This document shows, piece by piece, positions 41,979 through 53,634 of a stretch of 54,328 nt of DNA. Positions within the stretch are counted from its first letter, which is position 1. Every line of letters starts with the position of its first letter. The translations under genes and the position numbers were made by a program. The stretch comes from Strigamia acuminata (lineage: Eukaryota > Arthropoda > Chilopoda > Geophilomorpha > Linotaeniidae). The notes beneath the pieces were generated by a model, which saw only the letters and a list, made by a program, of their open reading frames with translations, searched no databases and had not been told where the DNA came from. The DNA lies in NCBI GenBank assembly GCA_949358305.1, contig CASHSZ010000138.1:1-54328 (forward strand). The letters are read 5' to 3'.

Positions 41979-43728
41979 TGTGACGATTCTACTTTTGGCT
42001 GATTTAATAGCCATTTAAGATAGATAATTAATCGGTTTAAACAAGACGTTGCTAGGAGTAGCAACAACCTAACCGAGATAAGCTTACGGAAGTCCGTGTA
42101 CAAATATGAATCAATGACTGAGCAGAAATAACTTACAGTTTTCTTGGTGTAACATAACATATTTATTACTGAATAATAACAATAACAAAGATGGGTTCTT
42201 GACGCGTGTAAACGGGTGGCATCAACTGGTTGAGGATCCGGGCGAAGCCAGAGGAATACGGCTGACTTGCGGCATCGTCACAAATATCGCTACGGAGACG
42301 TATTTGGTCCGCAGCTCGAGTATCTAAATATGCGAAGAGTCCTACGCATAAACAGGAATATTCGGCAGAATATTCCATTGTTTCAAATGAATAAAGTGAA
42401 GTAATTAAAATAATACAACAAATGAATTGTTATATAAATATTAATTGGGCGGGGACCGTCACGACAATTGAGAGAACGTCGCGGGAGTTGTTGAGACTCC
42501 ATCCGCCAGCATGCCTTACGACGACAAGATCTCGTGATCAGGCGCCGAGTATTTAATTGTGTGCTTTAACTCGCTATCGGTGGTACCAACCACCAGGTAA
42601 ACATTTCTATGGACTTACCGGGTTTAAAAGATATTGCCAATACAGGATTACCAAAGCCCGAGTAATTTGTTTAACACGATATATTTATATATCGTTCACG
42701 GGTTACTAACCCGGAGGGTACGATGGGGCGGGGACCGTCACGACGGTCGAGAGAACCATCGCGGGAGGATTTGACTCCTCCATCCGCCAGCATGCCTTAC
42801 GATGACGGGATCAGCGGATCGAGCACCGGGTAAAATATTAATCGGCCACTGCCGTTGGATTACCATTATCCAGGTAGTTGTTTCTCGCAACATCTTTAGA
42901 TATTACTCACGGGCTACCAACCCGGCGTGTCGCCTGTATATTAGGTCTTTACCGACTTTTAACGAGCGGAAGGACCAATCGTAGAAAGACGGGAACCTGC
43001 GTGGGCTGTTTACAACAACCATCCTGCAGCGGACTGTGGCCAGTTAGCCGAGGGACCTATTTTCATTTAGCAAGGTCGTACTGTATACGACCGTTATATT
43101 AAGCCACCGTACGAAGTCCTACTGTCCCGTAGAACAGCTGGCTAACGTTACGGGGCCATTTCATGCGAATGCATGTCTATTACCGGAGTTAGCCTTCCCG
43201 AAAAGGCCCTACAACAACAATAACAATCTAGTAATGAATACTAATTGTGGAGAGCTGAGGTGGCCTGATGTGTCGATAGAGAAAGTGAGATCAAACGATA
43301 ACAACAATTCAACTACAGACAGTATATTCATATTCAGTTATCAAGCCAAGGCCTGGTAGAAAACCAGAGCTTATATAGTTCCTGAGAACAATCAGATTGG
43401 CGACAGCCAATCAGGTGCCTGGATCGACGGATTCGTGGATCACTAGTCCGGACCTAATAGAGACCGGGGTTCGGACCTAATATGGAATTGGGTCCAGAAG
43501 GGTCCGATTGGTCCCCTTCAACAAGTAAATATAAAATATAATATTGATTCGGCAGAATCAATATTTAAGTAAATAATACTTTATCATGTTTAATAAATAA
43601 TTTATATTTATTCACGTCATTCCGACAATTAATTATAATTCTCGCAATTCATTCGAAAATGCGCGCTTTTAGTCAAATAGCGCCATCTGGCGGCAAATCG
43701 GAAATTATACGGTTTTATAACCGTCACA
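41979..43728 (-). repeat. 5' LTR of element C (1,750 bp), with promoter
   Basis: It matches the 3' LTR by eye. A TATATAAG box at 43370-43377 lies about 350 bases into the LTR on the minus strand. AATAAA is at 42162-42167. The internal duplication lies at 42447 and 42726. It also carries GCGCCATCTGGCGGCAA (43680-43696) and a stem-like GTTGCTAGGAGTAGCAAC (42048-42065). Confidence 0.95.
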
Positions 43729-45730
43729 AATCTTTTATTTATTTTAAAAGAAATCAATGAAAACAGTCAATGCTTTTCCTTTAAAGCTAAATTCCCCAAG
43801 TGTATTCAGTTGCTTCATTTTTACAAGTTGAGAATAAAGAAGTATATGTGACCGGGAAAGAAGTCTAAACTCAATCTTAAGTGACCAAAGGCAAACTTTC
43901 TCAAGCATAACTCAGGGTTTCATGCAATACTACCACTCCACAAGATCTACATTCCTAAGGCAACTCTCCAACTCAATTCAACTGTTACACAAATTCAATT
44001 TAAGCCTTTCAGCATGGATTAAATCAGATAAAACCTATTCAATAAGTTTCAAACATTAATACATTCGCTGACAATGTCTAACCTCAAATTTAAAAAAATA
44101 AAAATTAAACTTCCTTGTCAGCAAAAAGCCTGATCTAATTCAAGTTGAAAATTTGCTTCAAAAGTCACATCAAATCACAAAAGAAATCCGTCAATATGCA
44201 AACTCTATGGCCATGTGCCAATCACTTTGACTATTGGTCGAGATTATGTAAAAAAAAAAAAATAATGCTCTGAGTCAAACAAGATTCTTTAAGATGTGAT
44301 AAATTAAGTAACATAATGTTGAGGTTAACCTCAATCAATCTCACTAAACAACAACAGACTCAAAAGCAAATATTGATCTAACTTTTTTCCTTGTTCCTTG
44401 CACTACAATCTGTTATTGTCATCTCCAAGTGAACTGGGACAAATTAGTTCTTAAACAAGACAGATTCAATTATCATCTATCACAGACCAGACTTTTTAAA
44501 AATGTTTTCTCTTCAACAATAAACTGGAATCTAAAATAAAACATCTGTCAGGATCGTTTTGAAGCCTATAACTTCAGCACAATAAATGTGCGACATCGTA
44601 ATAGGAGATTAAATGCAGCTCCATCTATTGGCAAAATATAGAAGAAATTACCCTGCGTGAAAAAAAAACCGTATTTTATCAGCTCTTATTCAAAACTGCC
44701 ATTTTTGTCAGCAATTACAATTTCGGTTTTTCGTTTGTTACATTTGTTTAATGTAACAAAGTCTGAACGTCACGAACGAAGTGTACGTTCGTCGTTCGTG
44801 AAGTTAAATACAAAAACAATATCATACTTTTGCAAAAATACAGTTTTCTTGGTGTCTCAGCCGCGGCTACTATTCAAGGACAGCTACTATTCGAAGGCAT
44901 CACATGTGACGAAGAACTTAGAACGTATGTATAATGTGCAAGGAATGTTTAGTTTTTTGGTAAACAATCCTGAAGTGTCTTCAAGCTTATAACTCCCAGT
45001 GCTACATCATCACCAGCATCAATAGCAAGCAGATTAAAACATGGCCAATACATTCCATCACGCGTTCACATCATTTGTTCCAGGAAAAGAAACAGGACAT
45101 TATCTGCCATCAGCCCTTGTTTCCTCCTTCCTATACATTCGTCAGTCTCCCTAACCGAAGACTTAAGAGAAAGCTCACCAACACATTAGCACTCATCCTC
45201 TATCCGATAACCGCTTTCATCCGTTGGAATGAAGCCAATCCTAAGAAATAAAAGAAATATAGAAAAATGCGTGTCAAAAGGGCCTTTAAAGAGCTGCTGA
45301 TTCAAATTCAATTTAACTAAGACCCTTTCCCATAAAACCAGGACTTAATTGAATAAACCAGTCACATTTCCCCTCTAAGTAAGTTTGAAAATAAAAATCG
45401 TAAATTCTATCAAGTTTACTTTCCAATTTTCAAGATTGAGTGCCATTTTTATCTTTTCAAAATGTTAAATTTTCTAAATGGAATTTCAATGTTTGTTATC
45501 ATAAAGGAATTTATATCAGCAAAATATCAATCCCTGTCCACATTTCCTAGGGCATTCCAACTTGTTTCTAATTAAAATTCTATGAGTAATGTGACATCTG
45601 GAAGTCTGACAATTTCAAACTGCAAATTAATGTAAAACTGATGGGCTAAAATAAAACAAATTAAAGCTTGAAGAAACAGCAATGCAGATGTACAATTACT
45701 GACATACATTAACGGAGGAAATCGCATACG
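43729..45730. other. AT-rich non-coding DNA with a lone MITE end
   Basis: No supported gene. CCGTATTTTATCAGC near 44670 and the GCGGCTACTATTC/GACAGCTACTATTCGAAGG repeats near 44872-44900 resemble pieces of the short-ended MITE family at 17798. The 111-codon frame across them (44657-44992) is therefore probably repeat sequence. Confidence 0.4.
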
Positions 45731-45976
45731 GTATATATCGAAGCCGATACAATGATGTCCTATTTCCAGCCGTATCACTGGTGGAGTGGCACAAAAAAGT
45801 AGCTTGAAACACCAGAATTGTAATCGAACTCCAGACATTGTGATCGATTAGCAACACTTGTTTCATTGCCAAAGGTGATGCTTTGACACAGAACTACTTT
45901 TACGCGTAGTTGAGCACAGTCCACAGTTACACGTAATACGGCTGGAATTAGGTCAACATTGTATCGGTTGTATAGC
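45731..45976. repeat. Foldback-like inverted repeat
   Basis: About 45 bases at 45731-45778 (containing AGCCGATACAATGATGTCC) are repeated inverted at about 45930-45976 (containing the complement of CCGATACAATGTTGACCTA). The arms differ at roughly one base in six and enclose about 150 bases. Overlapping minus-strand frames here follow the repeat and are not called. A lone hAT-like end (TTTCCCAAACTATAGG) follows at about 45983. Confidence 0.55.
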
Positions 45977-46212
45977 AGCATTTCCCAAACTATAGGTCAC
46001 CAGCCGATTATTGGTGGGTCGCAATAGCAATGTGCTTCCATCTTTCTAACTTGTAGAGAAAGTTGAACAACATCTCAGAGTTATAGAAATAAATACCGTA
46101 CTGTCGCAAATTATAGGGCATGGGCTACAATTCGAGTTGGACTAAATCTTATTGGTTGATAACCTAGGACCACCAATCAGATCTTATTACTTCATTCTCT
46201 TGAATAACATTA

Positions 46213-46416
46213 CACAATTTGCGGCAGGTACTTTTCCGTTATAAAACTTTTTTCAAAAGAGACTACTACAATTTTGGTGATCACGTGACGTGTTTAACAT
46301 AAGGATAATTTTATAACTAAAAGAAATAAGTTCACCCGCAACCGAATTTTTTGAAATTTTTGTTACACTAAACATACTGCAAAAATATAAGGGAAAAGTG
46401 CCTGTTGCAAACTGTG
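46213..46416. mobile_element. MITE of the CACAGTTTGCGGCAG family, short copy
   Basis: CACAATTTGCGGCAGGTAC at 46213 and TGCCTGTTGCAAACTGTG ending at 46416 are inverted with a few mismatches. The interior resembles the right third of the 3677-4708 element. At 204 bp it represents the family without the pogo insertion. Confidence 0.65.
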
Positions 46417-47720
46417 TTGACGACAATTAGCACAGGCGGTATAAATTTTACTCCAAAGCGCTTTCGACCTTGCAGTCATCATCAATTAGTCCAGTTTCTT
46501 AAACCCTGTGTAAACTTAACAGTTTCTGTCCTCTATACACTGTGTACTCATTACACTACAACTTCTTTTCTTATAATTTCCAAGCACTGTCAGAACCAAT
46601 ACTGTCTTGAAAAACACATGCATTCATTCTTCCACTTTATTCCATGACCTTCCACTGGACCAAGCCACACTTTGGACAGCTGTCACATGACACTAAAGTC
46701 ACCTTCAAGTTTCAAACTGACACAACCACCTCTGTAGCCACATTTGACATTCCTAACAAGATCCAGCATTGACACCAGGGTATCATCAAAAACAGACACA
46801 CCATGAATGCCTACCAAATTGCCACCTTGAAAAAAAAATGCATCAATTTGTCTCCACACCCAAATTAACTATAGAACTTCCCATATTTAGACATCTTTCC
46901 ATGATACACAATGTGTACTTTCATAGATGAGCTATCATTTAATTACCTTGCACACCTGATACAAGCACCTTGAGGCCTATCTTAGGCTTATTGCACACTT
47001 AATCCCGTTATCACGAGCGAAAATACCCCTGTTTGGCATAATGTTATCATACACAACCACACCATTCCCCAACTCTTTAGTCTCGCGACAAACCTGCAAC
47101 TTTTAACTTAATACCCTTTAATAACCTATCAACTCTTGTTTAAAATCATTTAAGGGATTTTAAATACCCTTTGCCACAACAACATTAGTTCGGTATAAAG
47201 ATTATAATGCGGATTAATCTTGTTATCGATTAAAATAGTCGTTAAAAAATTACTACTAACATAAAAAGGGTTTTCCTGCAGATATGCGTACGTTAACTCA
47301 AGTGAGAAACATCAGTAGAATGAGGTGTTGTTGTGCGGAGAAGCCAACATTCAGCAGGAGTTTTTGAGCGATGACGAATGACGCATAACAGGAAGTTAGC
47401 TAAAAATGTCATAAATTATGCTAAAATGTCCTTTGTTCCCTTGAATATTGAAATGTAAACCCCAAGAATGTACAATAAACTTGTTCTCAACATAAAAAGA
47501 CATGTTTTTATTGCTCGAATCCAGAAAACCAGTAAATCAGTAAATATAATCAGTTTTTTTTCAAAATTAGTCATAAATCAACTTTGCAAACTTTCAAAAA
47601 AGTCACTGCCAATACTGACGGAGTATTTATATATTGTTTATGATACACTCAGTCAGGGGTCGACAATACTAAAAACAATTCATGAGCACACCTCTTTTTC
47701 TTAGGAACATCTTTAAACTA
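46417..47720. other. AT-rich non-coding DNA
   Basis: Short open frames at 46405-46647 and 47468-47704 have no recognisable domain or splice context. Nothing else was recognised. Confidence 0.35.
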
Positions 47721-47818
47721 CAGTATTTCTTCAATTCTAAGACGCACTTTTTCCCATATAAACATCTCTAAAACAAGGTGCATCGTACAATCGCCGCGCC
47801 TTAGAATCGAAGAAATAA
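47721..47818. mobile_element. Hairpin MITE, copy 2
   Basis: CAGTATTTCTTCAATTCTAA at 47721 follows TA and is mirrored by TTAGAATCGAAGAAATA near 47817. It shares both arms and the interior TTTTTCCCATA block with the copy at 33638-33739. Confidence 0.6.
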
Positions 47819-49451
47819 TAAGGGGTTTCATTAAATGAGCGATTAGTTGATTTCTTTGATTACTTTGATTGGTCGATTACTTGATGTGTCATGTGAGTGG
47901 ATTCAACCAATCCCGAGAATAATCATTTCATCAAATAAGCAACTAAGCAAGATATAAGGAACACTGTAGGTCAAATTTGTCAGTACACAAATTTGCATTT
48001 ACGCCAATAACTGGGGAAACCACAATAAAATCAAGTTGGAGTTGCTCATTAAAAATCCCTTCTCCGAGATCAAAAAAGTGATTAACTTCAGCAAGCTGTG
48101 GCAATGAGTGGCCAGACCCGTGAAACAACACGTCCACTTGAAAAATCCCCATCAAATCTGAATACCGTAGTTTATTATTAGATATGGGTAATTTCATGGC
48201 ACATGTAGTTGCAAATGTCTTTATTCACTGCATTCCATTTATATTTTAATTTTCCCCATTCTCCATAAATGTGACAAAGCGAAGCAATTGCTGTGAACTT
48301 TTCAATATTTATTGGCTCGCACAAGAATGAAAGTGAGTATTTTCACCTCTGCGTCGTCATCTACAACGCCAGCACAATTCAATTAACAAAACAATATAAT
48401 CCCACTCCTCAATAAAAGTCAATCCAACGCAACTGCCCTTCATCAGCCTTCTGCTTTTATTCAAGAACCTGTGCATACACACAAACACAATGATTTATGA
48501 TGCCATACATCCATGTACAGCTACAATTTGAAGGAATTGTTGATAAACTTAATGTACCATTTACCCACTCAGCTTGAATTCTGTTTCAGAAAACTTATGA
48601 CAAACTCCCATTGGCTTTTACGTAATTGTAACAAATGCACAATTGAAATATAGAGTCGGTCCAAAAAGTTTGGAATAATCCACATTTATATGGAAAGCTC
48701 TCACTAATATAAATGAAAATATTCTCAAAATGTATATAATTTAGCTCTAGAATGAACAAAAATATGCCCATTGCCAAAAAATTGCCGATTTTTCTCAAAA
48801 AATGGTGATTTTTCCGTAAAAATCATCAATTTTTGGAAAAAAATCGATAATTTTTTGGAAATCCCGGCACTTAGTCGGGGCCGGCGCTAATTCCATAAAT
48901 TGTCGCTGACTGACCAGCGTTTAAACGAGTCCTAGCACATGTTTGAATCCAGCGTTATACGAGGCAGCATGGTAGGTAAATTAAATTGGAAAATCCCATA
49001 AAAATAATTTTTTTTTTATTTTTTTTCCTCCGAGTACCGTAAATTTCCGAAATTTTTCATTTTGCACGTCTCGAGTCCAAGGGACACTTTAAAGTGCCCA
49101 AAACCAGAATCTGTAAAGAAAACTGCTGGTTTTAAACCAAATTATAATTCCGTCAGAGATTACTGAATTACATTTCTTATCTTTTGAAAGAAATTTTTTG
49201 TGGGTCTTAATTTAATTTCTGAATTTTGTAAATTTGTTTTTGTTCCTGGAAAGCCGCCATGACAACATCGGATTAAAATGTTGATGCTGTGCTTTGTTTA
49301 CAACTTTTTGCAACATTTAATTAAAATCTCGTTATTTACACATTTTTCATAATTCATCCCGAAATTAAAATTACCAAATTTGAACCAATGTTAAGTATAC
49401 AACTCGATTAAAACAACAATAAGAATGAATAGTAACAACAGTTACACCTAC
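47819..49451. other. AT-rich DNA, one unexplained ORF
   Basis: A minus-strand frame at 47943-48197 (84 codons) has fairly protein-like composition, including SDLMGIFQVDVLFHG, vaguely like a transposase segment. It has no start context, no splice partner and no second motif. Around 48790-48860 there are AATTTTTTGGAAAAAAATCG-type near-palindromes. No gene is called. Confidence 0.35.
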
Positions 49452-49614
49452 CATAATACTCGGCAAATATTTGTTCAATGGAGCGACCTCGACGAATGCA
49501 TTTTTGTCTCGCCAAACGTGGACAAACTTCTCTGAAAAGTTTAAGCTTTAGTTTATTTGATAAATTCATTGAGGAAAATTATGGAAACTTTAACTCACTT
49601 CGTTGAACGATCAT
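49452..49614 (-). CDS. Candidate first exons of a host gene, unknown product
   Basis: On the minus strand an ATG at 49614 (MIVQR) runs to a donor ACGAA|GTGAGT (exon ends 49599). An intron ends CTTTTCAG (49532), and a second exon (49531-49452) ends at ATG|GTAGGT. Joined, the 32 codons stay open and read MIVQRKKFVHVWRDKNAFVE and onward. A second frame, without an ATG but open through a longer first exon (from about 49690), reads RLARQKCIRRGRSIEQIF across the same junction, which is equally protein-like. The splice signals are good, but the frame and the continuation to the left are unresolved. Confidence 0.4.
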
Positions 49615-49993
49615 CAATCAAACGACGCCGGACATGACTTAATAATACATCGACCAGGCGCGAACAAGTTGAACCTTGTGCTGCCACCTAATGGCAAAAT
49701 GTTTAGGTTTTTCTCTCCGTTCTGCAAACTGCAAATAAAAATCCCAAAATTTTATTGAATTGATTCACTATTTCAACTTAAAAATAAAAATAAAAGATAA
49801 ATTTCACAATCTGATGCCTAAGACGGCCCGTAATACTAGTTTACCAAAATGCTAACTCTTAAGAACTTTGCTGGTGCTTTCAATTTTACTGCCATCTAGC
49901 GTTTATGTTTAAAAGCATAAATATAAATAGAGCCAGATAAGTTTACAATGAATCTCTATTGTACTCACTTGAATTGAAAAATAAAAATTTTAT

Positions 49994-50531
49994 TCACAAA
50001 ATAAATTTTAATATAAAATACCACACAAAAATAAACTCAAAAACCGCCATCAAAACAGAACTTATAACATTTTTAAAACTTCCCGACGCCATAAGTGTCT
50101 TATTTTGAAAATTAAAATCCTTAATTCCTCTCATTTCTCCAGCAATCTTCTGTACTAAATTCGGTGACATATTAGATTTGCTCTTAGGCAGTTGTTTCAC
50201 AACTTGATTGGGTTTCAATCTCTTGTAATGCGCTTCAAATAAATTTTTTTTAAAAAATATAAATCAGCTTAAACATGGTTCGCCATTTAGAAAAAAACCT
50301 TCATACCTTTTTGTAATTCGATTTTGTAGATGCACTTGACGTATTTTCACTTAACAAAGTGGAAATTGCACATTCAGTCAACGACAACGCATGTAAATCT
50401 TCAACATTCAAATCATCTGTTGATGTGTGCTCACTAAAATTATCCTGAACCCGATTTAAACTCTCGTGTTTAATTTCCACCTTCTTTTTAATCTCCAAAA
50501 CAAGGTCATCTTCATCACAAACCACACACAA
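49994..50531 (-). CDS. Candidate two-exon host gene (3' part), unknown product
   Basis: Exon 50531-50307 encodes an acidic, serine-rich stretch that begins with CVVCDEDD and ends at AAAAAG|GTATGA. Exon 50221-49994 continues in phase if the acceptor is ACAAG|AGATTG. It encodes a basic stretch (RLKPNQVVKQLPKSKSN) followed by a hydrophobic tail (VLMAVFEFIFVWYFILKFIL) that could be a C-terminal membrane anchor. The stop is immediately followed by an AATAAA signal. No ATG lies in frame at the left end, and an in-frame stop sits just upstream of 50531, so at least one more 5' exon is needed. It is divergent from the gene at 50810, with about 280 bases between. Confidence 0.4.
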
Positions 50532-50809
50532 ACCTCCATTAGCAATTTATGTCTTTTCTTGAGTAAACAAAGCAGATGTTAAACAGGTAAAAATGCTACA
50601 CCAATCGCCATTTTTGCTTGTTTCGTTTTTATTGTTTCTGGTTTTATTTTTGCCGAATGAATATTTGTGAGTTTGGACGAATTATTCCCCGCTTATTGTT
50701 TAACATTTCGACATTTGTTTATCTGTTGCTGCTGTAACTATTGTTTGAAATTCAGAACTCCCCGCCCAAGACCAAATTATCCCGAGTGAATATCGTCACA
50801 GTATCAAAA

Positions 50810-52958
50810 ATGCAATCATTAAAGGATATGTCTATTAAAATTCTTTTCCAGCGTATTATTCAACGGCCTATTGAAGAAATTGAGGACGATCGAGTGACAA
50901 GCACACTGAAATTAATGGATTACTTCGATGAAGTCATTGCTGGACAGGCCCGGCAGGATACAGGAAATTTCCTGGTGATTCGTGACGTTGTGAATCCTTT
51001 TTTTCGTTTACTTTGGCCTCCTAACCTAATCGGATTTCTAATGACTAAATATGTACCCTGGCTAGCCCTGAATATACAACGTGAGTGTCACGGAATTTCG
51101 GAATTATTAATATGAAATTGTTTGATTTTAGCTCGTACTGATCGTACAGAAATGATGAAGTTATTAAATTACCCGAGTTTTTGGGACGGAAGTGTTCGCC
51201 GGCCAGAAGCGTGGGACGTCGCTCTGTTTTTAGACGAAGAGCAGAAAGAACTGAAATTGGAGTTTACGAGTCCAAATTTTGATTTGGATTTTTTGCTTCG
51301 AGTTTGTGGCCACAAGTTGAAAGTGAGTAGACAAATGGAAGTACCTCCACATACAAGCGGTCTTTTTAACAGAAAAGTGATTTTTTTTTAAAAACACTAG
51401 AAAGACCAGAATTTCCCCCTACCTACAACGGCCAAAACCGGTCATAACGACCCATTGAGAAAATAATAATTTAATAATTTTTAATGACTAATAGTTTAAT
51501 CATCTATGTCGGGAAACAAGACCTATCCAAAGTTGCGTGAGTCTGAAATCAAAATCTCCCTTTTAATTTTATCAGGTTTTATAAAATCCATCAATTTTCG
51601 TTTTACTATTTTCTTCGCATATTTTGCATGTTTCGGAATTTAAAACAACTCAATTTGACGCCAAAACATTGTATTGTGCATGTATCGTTCGTGCTAATTT
51701 GACCGGTCATTTTGACCGGTTTCGGCCGTTCTAGGTTAAGTCTCTCATTATTTATTATTTTTAAGAAACATGCCACGTTTGCTGGGTTTATTGTGTCGGT
51801 CAAAATGATCGGTCTGGCTGTTCTAGTGTTAAGAAAAATTTGTTTTAATTCTACTATCTATTCGCACAGAATCTGACAAGCTTAAAACTGCCCGAGGGAT
51901 GTACACTGACAGCCAAGACCTGCAAGAAAATGTGCCAGACAATGCCAAAGCTGGAGATACTCGATATTTCTCACACCGTTGTTGAAGACGACGCGGCGAA
52001 GTACATCGCTCGGCTGCCACTCGTTGATTTGTCTGCCGAAGGAACCAACAAAGAAAATTTCGTAAGACAACTATGCGCACAGAACTCCACCCTCAGAAAA
52101 ACGCTACAATATTTCAAGTTGAGCCATGAATTTCCAACGGACTGTTACTGCTTGATCTTGAACACGATGAAATCCATCTGCCATTTGGCCACTTCCGACT
52201 CCAGGTGGCTCAAAGCGCTCTTACCGATCGGCGCGCCACCGCAACATTACAATCTGAGAATGTTGGTCTTCCGGTACCCTGGCGACGACATTGAGAACGA
52301 ACTGGAGATAGGCGCGCTCACGTGTCCTGAAGTTTCCACAATCGACATCACACCGAAAGTTTTGACTATGAAAATGCTGCAGACTTTGACCAAGTTCAAG
52401 GAGTTGTGTGACTTGTGGGTCGACATGTCTTATGACTCGGAGCAAAATGATGCATTTGATCGCGTCTGTTTGCGCGCTTTGCGCTTTGATAAATTGTCAT
52501 ATGTTGTCCTGGACGATCCAAACGATCGTTGGGTTACCTCGGGTTATTTATTCGACTTGTTGGCCACGTGTCCCGAACTGACTTATCTCACTCTTTCTCA
52601 TTGCCGCGGCTTCAGTGATAAAATTGCGCACGAGTTGGCCGACTTGATCCCTCGGCGGGATTACTGGTATTTGCCGGTGAATTTCTCACTCCGTTCCTTG
52701 CGCTTTCGATCCGGAATTGCCAGTCCAGCCCTGCCAAACAAACTCGGATATTTGGAAATTATTGAATGCAATTCGTTGGGGCCGTCGGGGATTGAGGATC
52801 TGGTGAGAATGGGTTCTGTGGAGTGGTTGTATGTGTGTTTGCGAATTAATGAAGTGAGAAGACAAGAGTTTGACGTTGATGGCTTGAAGCGAATGGCTGA
52901 AGAACACGGAGTGGACCTGTTACTAGAATTTCTTCCCTGGGACGAGGACGCGAACTAA
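50810..52958 (+). CDS. Leucine-rich-repeat-like protein, three exons, 516 residues
   Basis: Exons are 50810-51080, 51132-51322 and 51870-52958. The introns have GTGAGT donors and TTTTAG or CGCACAG acceptors, and all junctions keep the frame (271 + 191 + 1,089 bases = 517 codons with stop). The start is the ATG in TCAAAAATGC; the same ATG context is conserved in the broken copy at 53366. Residues 3-12 (SLKDMSIKIL) fit the BC-box pattern [APST]LxxxSxxxL. Leucine-rich-repeat-like segments follow (MPKLEILDIS, CPELTYLTLSHCRGFS, LGYLEIIECNSLGPSG) with irregular spacing. The C terminus is acidic. AATAAA lies at 52994-52999, 36 bases after the stop. A substrate-receptor role for a cullin ligase (ZYG11-like architecture) is an inference only. 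The paralogue at 53635 confirms that the last exon is real coding sequence. Confidence 0.85.
51395..51828. mobile_element. piggyBac-like MITE inside intron 2 of the LRR-like gene
   Basis: CACTAGAAAGACCAGA at 51395 and TCTGGCTGTTCTAGTG ending at 51828 are inverted with one mismatch. The right end is followed by TTAA (51829-51832); the left flank is AAAA rather than TTAA. The interior has GACCGGTCATTTTGACCGG and CGGCCGTTCTAG repeats. It accounts for most of the 547-bp intron. Confidence 0.6.
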
Positions 52959-53089
52959 CCTTGTCTACACTGAATCGATTTTTTTTATTCAAAAATAAAA
53001 AGCGAATATGCCATGTCGAACATTTGTCATATGTACATCCCGCATTTGCAGGCAAGAAAATGTATTTTGAAGTGTCAAAATTGAATTTT

Positions 53090-53182
53090 TAGAAAAAAAG
53101 AAAAATGATTTTATGAAAAAAAAAAAAATGATTTTATGAAAAAAAGAAAAATGATTTTGAGAAAAAAAGAAAAATGATTTGT
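53090..53182. repeat. Minisatellite, about four units of 24 bases
   Basis: The unit is GAAAAAAAGAAAAATGATTT with variable ends. It sits between two copies of an AAATAAAAAG-GAATATGCCATGTC sequence (52992 and 53189), which is the 3' end of the LRR-like gene. The minus-strand frame here is simple-sequence translation. Confidence 0.8.
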
Positions 53183-53290
53183 ATTCAGAAATAAAAAGTG
53201 AATATGCCATGTCAACCTTTTATTCCACTAACAATTGTTGTTTTCGATTGTTCTTCCAGTTTATCTTGTTGTTTTTTTTATTAGATTCGT

Positions 53291-53490
53291 CGATTGTTGA
53301 TCAACAGATCTCCGTTTTGTTAACCTGCTGCTGCAGTAACCATTGTTAGAAATTCAGGATCGAAAATGCAATCATTAAAAGATATGTCTATAAAAATTCT
53401 ATTCGAGTGTCTTATTCAACGGCCTGTTGAAGAAATGGTGGATGATCGAGTGAAAACCACTGAAATTAATGGATTACTTCGATGAAGTCT
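53291..53490 (+). pseudogene. Broken copy of the LRR-like gene's first exon
   Basis: Upstream sequence (GAAATTCAG before the start region) and the first 30 codons from the ATG at 53366 match the intact gene at 50810 with few changes, including the SLKDMSIKIL segment. A 2-base deletion after GATCGAGTG shifts the frame to a stop at 53483-53485. Similarity ends near 53490, so the remaining exons are absent. Confidence 0.8.
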
Positions 53491-53634
53491 TTCCTGACGG
53501 ACCTCTGCAGCACTGCATCAAAATCAACAATTATTACTGCAACAAAAAGAGTGGTTGACATGGCATATTAACGTTTTATTTCTGAATACAAATCAAATGG
53601 CTTTAATGCAGACACGCATCCTGTGACAACTCGG

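Larger units (their letters stand above)
34686..43728 (-). mobile_element. LTR retrotransposon C, Gag-only and non-autonomous, 9.0 kb
   Basis: Two 1,750-bp LTRs that look identical (34686-36435 and 41979-43728) enclose 5.5 kb. The 4-bp target duplication AATC lies at 34682-34685 and 43729-43732. The minus strand reads 5' LTR, tRNA-Gln-like primer site, a 3.4-kb leader, a gag-like gene, about 970 bp without a gene, polypurine tract, 3' LTR. No protease, reverse transcriptase or integrase motif occurs in any frame. It therefore fits a gag-carrying, pol-less LTR class. Matching LTRs imply recent movement using another element's enzymes. Confidence 0.92.

Noticed and set aside
47943-48197. 84-codon minus-strand ORF with protein-like composition
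   Set aside because: A faint transposase-like look (MGIFQVD) but no second motif, no ends and no exon partners.
48655-48850. Possible MITE starting GTCGGTCCAAAAAGTTT
   Set aside because: No matching inverted end could be found nearby.
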